From the NCBI GenBank assembly GCA_038323835.1, contig JBBQHI010000001.1:185927-249926 (forward strand): DNA of 64,000 nt, read 5' to 3'. Shown one piece after another: positions 16,453 through 24,033 of the stretch (position 1 is the first letter of the stretch; each line of letters starts with the position of its first letter). The notes beneath the pieces were generated by a model. That model did no database searches, was not told where the DNA came from, and was given only the letters and a program-made list of their open reading frames with translations. The position numbers were made by a program, and so were the translations under genes. This DNA comes from JACVRW01 sp038323835 (GTDB taxonomy: Bacteria > Actinomycetota > Thermoleophilia > Solirubrobacterales > Thermoleophilaceae).

Positions 16453-17483
16453 CGGATCGAGCGCCTCATGCCCTCCCGGAGATCGACGCTCGGGCGGTAC
16501 CCGAGCTCGTCGCGTGCCTTGTCCACGCTGCAGGCGATCGTCTTGTTCATCTCGCTGAGCACGTGGATCTTCTGCTGGTACATGCCCGTCCGCTGGATCG
16601 CGGCGTCCATGACGAGCGCCACCTCGCTGGCCACCGAGGGCAGCCGCATGCGGTCGTGGGCCACCTGGCGGTCGAACTCCGTCTCCAGGAGATTCTCCAC
16701 CGTGTCCACGATCTCGTTCATCGTGTAGGCCCGTTCGTCCGCGATCCAGTAAGTCTGCCCCGCCGCGCGCTCGTGTGCGGCAGCAAGAAGCAGGCCGAGG
16801 GAGGTGTTGTCCACGTACGACATGCTCCGGCGCGACTCGCCGTCGCCCACGATCGGGGCCTTGCCGTCGCGGATCATGCGGAAGAACTCGCTCTGGCGCG
16901 GCGGCTGCTCCGGTCCGTAGAACCAGCAGGGGCGCAGGATGGTGGTCTCCACGGAGCCCGACGCGTTGGCGGCGTTCAGGTCATCCTCCATCAGGCGCTT
17001 GGAGCGGCCGTAGGCCATGTAGGGCTTGTAGGGCGAGCTCTCGTCGAAGCGGTGCTCGGCGTTGGGATTCACGCCGGCGGGGCTGTTCGACGAGGTGGCC
17101 ACCACGCGCCGAACGCCGGCCGCCGAGGCGGCGGCCAGGAGGTGGCGCGTGCCCTCGGTGTTGATCTCGAACAGCTCCTTGATCCGCTTCGGGTGGATCA
17201 GGCCGGCGAGGTGGAACACCGTGGCGCCCTCGGCGCCCGCACAGAACCGGCCGACCGCCCCCGGATCGCGGATGTCGCCCTCCACGACCTCCAGGCCGGG
17301 ATAGCGGCCCTGCACCGCCTCGTGCGGGGTGCCGGGCAGCACCAGGCAGCGCACGCGGTCGAAGCGGGGTTGCTCCGTGGCGGCGGGGAAGTCGGGGTGG
17401 GGCTCGTGTAGGAAGTGGACGAGGCGGTTTCCGAGCCACCCGGGGAAACCGGTCACCAGTGCAAGAGGATTTGAGGAGCTCAC
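16422..17483 (-). CDS. NAD-dependent epimerase/dehydratase, 3-beta-HSD-like extended SDR
   Basis: This 353-residue enzyme has the nucleotide-binding loop TGFPGWLG at residues 11-18, GDIRD (motif binding the adenine ring), FHLAG, ATSSNSPAG, and Y-G-R-S-K with the catalytic Tyr/Lys pair. The FGP-like segment FYGPEQPP and R-S-M-S-Y-V-D-N are typical of substrate-binding loops in extended SDRs acting on nucleotide sugars or lipid-linked sugars. It is the first gene of a three-gene unit (SDR, UbiA, SDR). GTG 17483 follows a TAGGGT box by 9 bases. The exact reaction is unknown. Confidence 0.87.
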   Translation of the reverse strand: MSSSNPLALVTGFPGWLGNRLVHFLHEPHPDFPAATEQPRFDRVRCLVLPGTPHEAVQGRYPGLEVVEGDIRDPGAVGRFCAGAEGATVFHLAGLIHPKRIKELFEINTEGTRHLLAAASAAGVRRVVATSSNSPAGVNPNAEHRFDESSPYKPYMAYGRSKRLMEDDLNAANASGSVETTILRPCWFYGPEQPPRQSEFFRMIRDGKAPIVGDGESRRSMSYVDNTSLGLLLAAAHERAAGQTYWIADERAYTMNEIVDTVENLLETEFDRQVAHDRMRLPSVASEVALVMDAAIQRTGMYQQKIHVLSEMNKTIACSVDKARDELGYRPSVDLREGMRRSIRWCLENGQDV

Positions 17484-17492
17484 GGCGACAGC

Positions 17493-17498
17493 ACCCTA
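17493..17498 (-). promoter_or_regulatory. Candidate -10 box (TAGGGT)
   Basis: TAGGGT on the minus strand lies 9 bases before GTG 17483, in the 61-base gap after the GT39-like gene. It would drive the SDR-UbiA-SDR unit. Confidence 0.45.
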
Positions 17499-17544
17499 CC
17501 GACCGAATCCCCTGCAGAGCGCGGTTCTTCGAGCGGGCGGCGGC

Positions 17545-19041
17545 TCATCCGGAGGCGCTCCGCGGCTCGTAAAGGTACACCGCGACCGGCGAGTCCCCGG
17601 CGAACACGCGATGCTGCACCACGCGCAGGCCGTCCTTGGGCGCGGGGGAGGGGAGGCGGAAGAAGCCGGCCTCGATCCCGGCCACGTACACCCGGCCGCC
17701 GGCGGGCGGATCGCGGAACACTCGCTGAGCCGACCTGAGCGACCCCACCACCGTCCGGTGCTTGCCGTCGAAGTTGAGATCGATCGGGCTCACGTACTCG
17801 AACTTCTTCTTCCCGGCCTCGGCTGAGAGGAAGGTCTCTACCACCACGTCGCGCGGGCCGGCCTCGCTCTCGATGAACTGCGCGGCGTCCTTGTAGTCCG
17901 CGCGGCTGTAGCGGTCCTCGTAGCCCTTGAAGGTGCCCGCGGTGAGCACCGCGAGGAGCAGCGCGGCCACGGCCAGTCCCGGAATGCGGGGCAGCGACGC
18001 GACCACCCAGCCCACGAGGAGGACCAGCGCCGGCAGCGCCGGCCCGAGGTAGCGGGCCAGCCACACGTTGTCCCCGCCGATGCTGAACACGAGCAGGCCG
18101 AGCGGGGTGGCCGCGGCCAGCGCCGCCAGAAGCAGCACGCCGTCACCGGGGAGGGCGCGTTCGCCGCCGCGTGCCCGGCGCGCCAGCATCACCACGGCCA
18201 CGGCGATGGCCAGGGCGAGCCCGGCCACCAGCACCAGCGCGGCCGTGCGCCCGGGGATCTCGCGCCAGGGGTAGTAGCCGGTGCCCGGCAGGAAGCCGAG
18301 CGCCTCGTCGGCCAGCCAGCGCAGCTTGAGCGGCACCACCGCGGCGTAGTCGCTCGTGCTGTGGGGCTGGTCCAGGAAGCTCGGGAGCCAGGGGAGGAAC
18401 CCGATGCCCACGGCCACGAAGGCGAGCAGCGGGGCGCGCAATCGGTCGCGGCAGGCCCAGAGCGCCCAGATGCCCTGGGCCACAAGCACGAAGGCGCCGA
18501 AGTAGTGGCTGTAGAGCACCGCACACGCGGCGGGGACGTAGAGGACCCAGTCGATCGTCCGCCCGGAGCGCGCAGCCCGGAGCAGCAGCAGTGACGACAG
18601 GACCGCGAAGAACATGAGCGTCGAGTAGGGCCGGGCGTCCGTGGAGTAGCGCACCGCGAAGGGGCTCACGGCCAGCAGCGCGGCGCCGATCGCCGCCGCC
18701 GGGCGCCCGACCGCGCGGAGGCCCAGCAGGTAGGTGAGCGGCACCGTGGCCACGCCGAGCACGAACGACGGGACCCTGACCCAATCCGCCGGGTCGCCCA
18801 GCTGCGACGCGGCCCAGGCCAGCGAGAAGTAGAGCGGGGGATGGATCTCGTATCCCGCGCGCAGCTCGCTGAAGACGTTCCCGAGTGACCCGCGCGCCAT
18901 CACGTAGGTGTGCGGCTCGTCCAGCGTGAGGCTCTGGGTGAGCGCGGGGATGCGCAGCGCGATGGCCACGATCGTGAGCGCGGCGATCGCCAGGAGGTCC
19001 GGCGATGCCCACGTCCTGCGCTCCGGGGCGGGAGAGGTCAC
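17545..19041 (-). CDS. GT39/ArnT-like membrane glycosyltransferase (group A, copy 3)
   Basis: This 498-residue polytopic enzyme has D41-E42 in the first external loop followed by PHTY. It also has IHPPLYFSLAW, RVPSFVLG-x-ATVPL, AVGRPAAAIG, and SPFAVRYSTDARPY, the characteristic order of this five-copy group. About eleven spans are followed by a C-terminal external domain of about 110 residues without the GWA module. It would transfer a sugar from polyprenyl phosphate to an external acceptor. It starts 15 bases after the GT2 gene at 19057-19830, a plausible donor-making partner. Sugar identity is unknown. Confidence 0.83.
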   Translation of the reverse strand: MTSPAPERRTWASPDLLAIAALTIVAIALRIPALTQSLTLDEPHTYVMARGSLGNVFSELRAGYEIHPPLYFSLAWAASQLGDPADWVRVPSFVLGVATVPLTYLLGLRAVGRPAAAIGAALLAVSPFAVRYSTDARPYSTLMFFAVLSSLLLLRAARSGRTIDWVLYVPAACAVLYSHYFGAFVLVAQGIWALWACRDRLRAPLLAFVAVGIGFLPWLPSFLDQPHSTSDYAAVVPLKLRWLADEALGFLPGTGYYPWREIPGRTAALVLVAGLALAIAVAVVMLARRARGGERALPGDGVLLLAALAAATPLGLLVFSIGGDNVWLARYLGPALPALVLLVGWVVASLPRIPGLAVAALLLAVLTAGTFKGYEDRYSRADYKDAAQFIESEAGPRDVVVETFLSAEAGKKKFEYVSPIDLNFDGKHRTVVGSLRSAQRVFRDPPAGGRVYVAGIEAGFFRLPSPAPKDGLRVVQHRVFAGDSPVAVYLYEPRSASG

Positions 19042-19056
19042 GACGATCGCCCCGCT

Positions 19057-19830
19057 CTAGCGCACGAACCGGAAGCGCAGGAGCAGCGCCACGGCCGTGA
19101 CCCCGTCGCGCCAGGTGATCTTCTTGCCCTCCTCGTAGGTGCGGCCGTAGTAGGAGACGGGGATCTCGTACAGGCGGACGTCGCCCCGGCGGAGCAGGCG
19201 GGCGGTGACCTCGGGCTCGAAGCCGAAGCCCTCGGACACCAGCGGCACGGAGCGGATCAGGTCTCCGCGGAAGGCCTTGTAGCCCACCTCCATGTCGGAG
19301 ATCGTGGTGTTGTAGAGCACGTTGGTGAGCAGCGTGAGGAAGCGGTTGCCCACGTAGTGCCAGAAGAGGTGGGCGCGCTGGGGCTGGCCGCCGCGCAGCC
19401 GCGTGCCGTACACCACGTCCGCGTGGCCCTCCACGATCGGGGCGAGCAGGCGCGGGAGGTCCTGGGGGTCGTATTCGAGGTCGGCGTCCTGGATGGCCAC
19501 GATCGAGCCGATGGACGCCTGGATGCCGGTGCGCACGGCGGCGCTCTTGCCCTTGTTCACCTCGTGGCGGAGCACCCGCAGGCCGCGAACGCCCTGACGC
19601 TCGAGACGCTCCAGCAGGGCGGGGGTGTCGTCGCTCGAGCCGTCGTCCACCACGAGCAGCTCCACCCTCAGCGGCTGCTCCAGCACCCGTTGGAGCACCT
19701 GCTCGAGCGTGCCCGCCTCGTTGTAGGCGGGGATGATCACGCTCACGAGCGGCTGGTCGCGGTTGTCCGGCGCCCCGGCTCCGAAGGCGGCCGTCGCGGG
19801 TGAGGCCGCGCCAGGAGTCGGTGTCGTCAT
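19057..19830 (-). CDS. GT2 glycosyltransferase, polyprenyl-phosphate sugar synthase-like
   Basis: This 257-residue GT-A enzyme resembles dolichyl/polyprenyl-phosphate mannose or glucose synthases. It has VSVIIPAYNEAGTLE, VVDDGSSDDT, GKSAAVRTG, and the metal-binding D-A-D in IQDADLEYDP. These are followed by DMEVGYKAF and a basic amphipathic tail (ITWRDG-x-x-A). It lacks the two C-terminal membrane spans of GtrB-type relatives. The likely role is to charge polyprenyl phosphate with one sugar on the cytoplasmic face for GT-C enzymes such as the next gene. ATG 19830 faces the divergent YfhO-like gene across about 77 bases. Confidence 0.87.
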   Translation of the reverse strand: MTTPTPGAASPATAAFGAGAPDNRDQPLVSVIIPAYNEAGTLEQVLQRVLEQPLRVELLVVDDGSSDDTPALLERLERQGVRGLRVLRHEVNKGKSAAVRTGIQASIGSIVAIQDADLEYDPQDLPRLLAPIVEGHADVVYGTRLRGGQPQRAHLFWHYVGNRFLTLLTNVLYNTTISDMEVGYKAFRGDLIRSVPLVSEGFGFEPEVTARLLRRGDVRLYEIPVSYYGRTYEEGKKITWRDGVTAVALLLRFRFVR

Positions 19831-19907
19831 TGGCCTACTTGTACCTCACCCGGCCCGCGCTCGCGGCGGCGGGCGACCGCCTCCCCGCTTCCCGGGTGTC
19901 GTCTAGG

Positions 19908-22415
19908 ATGCCCGGCTCGGTGCTGGATCGCGGACTCGCCTGGGTCGAGAAGAGGAACCCCACGGCGGTCGCCGCCACCGTGTTCGCGGTCCTGTCCCTG
20001 CTGTTCGTGTCTCCGGCGCTGATACCGGGCCGGACGCTCTCCTCCACGGACTACCTGTACTCGCAGATCCCGTGGTCGTCGGTGGCGCCGGCCGGTTACA
20101 CGGCGCCCTCGAACACCGAGCTCTACGACCCGGCCTTCCAGTTCATCCCCTGGCTCGAGCACACCCGCTCGGACCCGGGGGCGGACCTGCTCTGGAACCC
20201 GTACATGGCCGCGGGCCGGCCCTTCCTGGCCAACATGCAGTCCGGCGTGTTCTCGCCCTTCAGCGTGCCCACCTACCTGCTGCCGTTCTGGTGGTCGCTC
20301 GGGCTCGTGGCTGCGATCAAGCTCTTCCTGGCCGGCTTCGGCACGTACCTGTTCGCCCGCCGCATCGGCCAATCCCTCTCTGGCGGCCTGATGGCCGGCA
20401 TCACCTTCGGCTTCGGGCTCTACGTGGTGGTGCACCTGATGTACCCGATCGGCAGCGTGTTCGTGCTGATCCCGCTCCTGCTGGTGGCGGTGCACGACCT
20501 GGTGACGCGTCCCGGGCCGTGGCCCGGGATCGCGTTTGCGCTGCTCGTGGCGCTGGCCATTCTCGCCGGCCACCCGGAGTCCACCCTCCACGCTGTGGGG
20601 CTCGCGGTGGCCTACGCCGTGTTCCGCGTGGCCACGGCGCCGAGGGACGGCCCGCGTGCGCGCACGGCGGCGGGGTGGGTCGTGGGCGCGGGGCTGGCCG
20701 GCGGGGCGCTCTCCGGTGTGGTGCTCATTCCCTTCACCGAGCTCCTCACCCACTCGGCCGACTTCGGCAACCGCGAGGGGGTGGACATCAAGCTGCCCTC
20801 CAGCTGGCTCCTGGCGATGGCTCTGCCGGAGTACTTCGGCACGCCCACGGACGCCACCGGCGGCTCGGTGCAGCTCGGGGCGGCGGGGCTGTTCATCGCG
20901 CGGGCGTGGTACGCCGGGGCGCTGCCCCTGATGCTCGCCCTGGGCGCTGCGCTGCCCGCGCTCCGCCGCCGTCGTGCGGGCGGCGCTGAGGCGCGCACCG
21001 GGGACCGACGGTTCCTGTTCGCGGTGGTGGCGGTGTCAGTGGCCCTGGCGTTCGGGCTGCCCGGCCTGTTCGATGCGGTGGGGAAGGTGCCGGTGCTCGG
21101 CCAGACCAACAACACCCGCCTGATCGTGGTCTACCTCTTCGCGCTGGCCCTGCTGGCGGGGTACGGGCTGGACGACCTTCGCGGGCCGGCGTCGCGCAGC
21201 GCGCGCCGGGTGGCGCTCGCGGTGGCCCTTCTCACCTTCGCCGTGCCGGTGGTCTACGTGCTCGCCACCTGGCCGCCGCCGGGCACGCTGCTCAAAGGGG
21301 CGAAGCTGGCCCTCGGGCTGGTGGATCCGAGTGCCGAGATCGACGTGGTGCACTCGCGCGCCCTCTTCTGGTGGGGCCTGTTCGGGGTGCTCAGCTGCGT
21401 GCTTCTGGCCGCGCGGGCCCGGGGGCGCGTGGCGAGCGGCACCTTCGTGGTGCTGGCGCTCGTCCTGGCGTGCGCGGACCTCTTCCGGGCCGGGGTGGGC
21501 TTCAATCCGGCGATCTCCGCCGACGAGGCGTCACTGCCCACCACGCCGGCGATCCGCTTTCTCCAGTCCCAGCGCCCGGCGCGCTTCGTGGCCTTCGACC
21601 GCGGGCTGGCCCCCAACCACGCCATGCGCTACGGGCTGTACGACGCCCGCAACTACGACTTCCCGATCGAGAAGCGCTACGACGTGATCTGGCGCCGATT
21701 CGTGTTCCCGTTCCCGTACCAGCCGGGCGCCCCGCAGTGGGTGCTCACCGTCAACCCGCCCGCCCTTCGGGTGCTGGGGCTCCTCGGCGTCCGCGACGTG
21801 ATGGTGCCGCCCGACGAGGCGGCCTACGCCCGGCGCATCGGCATCTCGCGCGCCGACCTCGGGCTGTCGGACCTGCCGGTGGCCTACGACCGCCCGGACG
21901 GCCGCATCTACCGCAACCCCAGGGCGCTGCCGCGCGCGTTCGTGGTCCACTCGCAGCGCACGGTGGACGGCCCCGATGCCGCCCTCGACGCCGTGGGCAA
22001 CCCGGCCGGCCCCGACCTCGGCCGGGTGGCGGTGACCGAGCATCGCCTCCCGGGCCTCGCCGATGACCCCGCCGCCGCGCCGGCGCGCTCGCCCGCGCGG
22101 ATCGTCTCCTACGGCCCGCGGAAGGTGGTGATCGACGCCCGCGCCCGGCGCGCCGGGCTCGCGGTGCTGAGCGACGTGGCCTACCCCGGCTGGCAGGCCA
22201 CCGTGAACGGCCGCGAGGTGCCGATCCACCGCGTGGACTACCTGATCCGCGGCGTCTCTGTCCCGGCCGGGCAGAGCCGCGTGGTGTTCACCTACGAGCC
22301 GGAGAGCGCGAGGGCCGGGGTGCTGCTGAGCGGGGGATCGCTGATCGCGCTGGCGGCGGCCGCTGGGTTCCTGCTGCGCGGGAGGCGGCGCCGGACGGGT
22401 GACGTGGGTGACTGA
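19908..22415 (+). CDS. YfhO-family polytopic membrane protein, probable GT-C glycosyltransferase
   Basis: This 835-residue protein has the YfhO (PF09586) layout. An N-terminal membrane span comes first, then an external loop with SSTDYLYSQIPW and later LWNPYMAAGRPFLANMQSGVFSP. About a dozen spans follow (with GQTNNTRLIVVYLFALALLAGYG), then a long external domain ending in AYPGWQATVNG-x-E and a final span. YfhO-type proteins of Firmicutes are implicated in glycosylating lipoteichoic acid. The acceptor here is unknown. ATG 19908 is used; the open frame extends to 19800, but that would overlap the divergent GT2 gene. GTG 19920 is possible, with a TAGGAT box 10 bases upstream of it. Confidence 0.83.
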   Translation: MPGSVLDRGLAWVEKRNPTAVAATVFAVLSLLFVSPALIPGRTLSSTDYLYSQIPWSSVAPAGYTAPSNTELYDPAFQFIPWLEHTRSDPGADLLWNPYMAAGRPFLANMQSGVFSPFSVPTYLLPFWWSLGLVAAIKLFLAGFGTYLFARRIGQSLSGGLMAGITFGFGLYVVVHLMYPIGSVFVLIPLLLVAVHDLVTRPGPWPGIAFALLVALAILAGHPESTLHAVGLAVAYAVFRVATAPRDGPRARTAAGWVVGAGLAGGALSGVVLIPFTELLTHSADFGNREGVDIKLPSSWLLAMALPEYFGTPTDATGGSVQLGAAGLFIARAWYAGALPLMLALGAALPALRRRRAGGAEARTGDRRFLFAVVAVSVALAFGLPGLFDAVGKVPVLGQTNNTRLIVVYLFALALLAGYGLDDLRGPASRSARRVALAVALLTFAVPVVYVLATWPPPGTLLKGAKLALGLVDPSAEIDVVHSRALFWWGLFGVLSCVLLAARARGRVASGTFVVLALVLACADLFRAGVGFNPAISADEASLPTTPAIRFLQSQRPARFVAFDRGLAPNHAMRYGLYDARNYDFPIEKRYDVIWRRFVFPFPYQPGAPQWVLTVNPPALRVLGLLGVRDVMVPPDEAAYARRIGISRADLGLSDLPVAYDRPDGRIYRNPRALPRAFVVHSQRTVDGPDAALDAVGNPAGPDLGRVAVTEHRLPGLADDPAAAPARSPARIVSYGPRKVVIDARARRAGLAVLSDVAYPGWQATVNGREVPIHRVDYLIRGVSVPAGQSRVVFTYEPESARAGVLLSGGSLIALAAAAGFLLRGRRRRTGDVGD

Positions 22416-24033
22416 GCAGCGGACCGCGGGAGGCCGGGCATCGGCGCGCCTCGACCGCTTCGATTTCGGCGTCCTCCTGGCCCTGGCGGGCCTGTCGCTC
22501 GCCTTCCTCTTCTGGGTCTTCGTACGCGGCGGCGTGTTCGGCGGCTGGGAGGGGTACGTCGTGGCCGACCAAGGCCAGTACCTGGTGTGGATCCGCGAGG
22601 CGGGCGAGCACGTGCTGATCGCCAACCGCTTCGACATGCGTCCCGACGACCACGTGTTCCTGCATCCCACGCTGCTGCTCTCCGGGGTGCTGTACGCGCT
22701 GGGGGTCTCCGCTCCGGTGGCCTACCTCCTCTGGAAGCCGGTGGCCGTGCTGGTCCTGTTCGCCGGTGTGTGGCGCTTCGTGCGCGCGCACCTGGAGGGC
22801 AGGTGGGATCGGCGGGCGGCGCTGGTGGTGGCGCTCTTCTTCGTATCACCGGCGGCCGTGCTGTCCCCGCTCTGGGGCGAGAAGGGCCGGGGCACATTCG
22901 ACTTCATCTCGGGCGAGATCTGGCCCGCCGGGCACCTGTGGGGCTATCCCATGAGCGCGATCGCGGTGGGTCTCACCCCGCTGGTGTTCCTGTGGGCCGC
23001 GCGGGCTGTGACGGCGCTCAGGGAGACGGGCGTTCCCTGGCGGGCGCGGTCCGCGGCGCTGGCCGCGGGTGCGGCGATGCTCGTCTCTGCCCTGCACCCC
23101 TGGCAGGGGGCGATGATCATCGCCGTGGTCGGGGTGGCGGCGCTCTGGGCCGCCGTGGCCCGCGAGGCCCGCTGGCAGGAGCTGGCCCGGGCGCTGTGGC
23201 CGGTGCTCGTGGCGCCGCTCCTCCCAGCGGCCTACTACTTCGTGCTCCGCCACGCCGACGCGTCGTGGGAGGCCGGCACCGACAACTACGCCACGCCCCT
23301 CGACTGGACGATGACCGGGCGGCTCGCCCTGGCGCTCGCCCCGCTGGCCCTTCCCGCCCTGCTCGGCTATCGCGGCCGCGTCAACGGGCTAGGCGAGCGC
23401 GTCCTGCGCCTGTGGGCCCCACTGGGCTTGGTGCTCTACCTGTTTCCCGGCACGCCGGTGCGCTTCCACGCGTTCAACGGCCTCTCGATTCCGCTGGCCG
23501 TGCTGGCGGCCCGCGGGCTGGCGCCCTACGGGGCCCGAGCCCGGGCCGCCGGCGGCTCCCGGCGCGGCCTGGCCGTGGCCGTGGCCGCCGGGTGGTGCGC
23601 GCTGCTCGTGCTCCCGGGCACCGTGGACCGGGTGCGTTCGGCTCGCGGGGCGGTGTACCTGAACCAGCAGCCCTTCAACCTGGACGACGGGGAGGCCCGC
23701 GCCCTCGACGCGATCGCGGACAACGGGAGAGGGGGCGGAGTGCTCACCTCGGTGGACCTCGCGGCCATCGTGCCCTACTGGACCGGGCACGAGACCTGGG
23801 TGGCCACCCCGTCGTGGACGCCGGACTTCGGCCCGCGCGCCGCCCAGGCGTCGAACCTCTTTGCCGGCCGGCTGGACCCGGCGGCGGCGCGCAGCCTGGT
23901 GCGCGGCACCGGCGTGCGCTACGTGCTCTCCGACTGCCGCACGGCTGCGGACCTTGGCGCCGCCCTGGCGAGCGAGGCCTCGGTGCGGCGCTACGGCTGC
24001 GCCACGCTGTACGAGCTGCGGCCTGGCTCTTAG
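22399..24033 (+). CDS. Polytopic GT-C-like membrane protein, DQxQY/FGCATVY family (copy 2 of 5)
   Basis: This 544-residue paralogue of the proteins at 584, 31577, 34918 and 41357 shows D57-Q-G-Q-Y then WIRE, LHPT, LWKP, EIWPAGHLWGY, ALHPWQGA, and a soluble C-terminus. Two cysteines 21 residues apart lie there, in SDC and Y-G-C-A-T-L-Y. The start overlaps the YfhO-like gene: GTG 22399 gives a 17-base overlap, GTG 22408 an 8-base one. The two plus-strand genes form a coupled pair. Its stop TAG overlaps the TAA of the convergent gene in the shared tetramer TTAG (24030-24033). Function is inferred as sugar transfer outside the membrane. Confidence 0.8.
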   Translation: MTWVTEQRTAGGRASARLDRFDFGVLLALAGLSLAFLFWVFVRGGVFGGWEGYVVADQGQYLVWIREAGEHVLIANRFDMRPDDHVFLHPTLLLSGVLYALGVSAPVAYLLWKPVAVLVLFAGVWRFVRAHLEGRWDRRAALVVALFFVSPAAVLSPLWGEKGRGTFDFISGEIWPAGHLWGYPMSAIAVGLTPLVFLWAARAVTALRETGVPWRARSAALAAGAAMLVSALHPWQGAMIIAVVGVAALWAAVAREARWQELARALWPVLVAPLLPAAYYFVLRHADASWEAGTDNYATPLDWTMTGRLALALAPLALPALLGYRGRVNGLGERVLRLWAPLGLVLYLFPGTPVRFHAFNGLSIPLAVLAARGLAPYGARARAAGGSRRGLAVAVAAGWCALLVLPGTVDRVRSARGAVYLNQQPFNLDDGEARALDAIADNGRGGGVLTSVDLAAIVPYWTGHETWVATPSWTPDFGPRAAQASNLFAGRLDPAAARSLVRGTGVRYVLSDCRTAADLGAALASEASVRRYGCATLYELRPGS

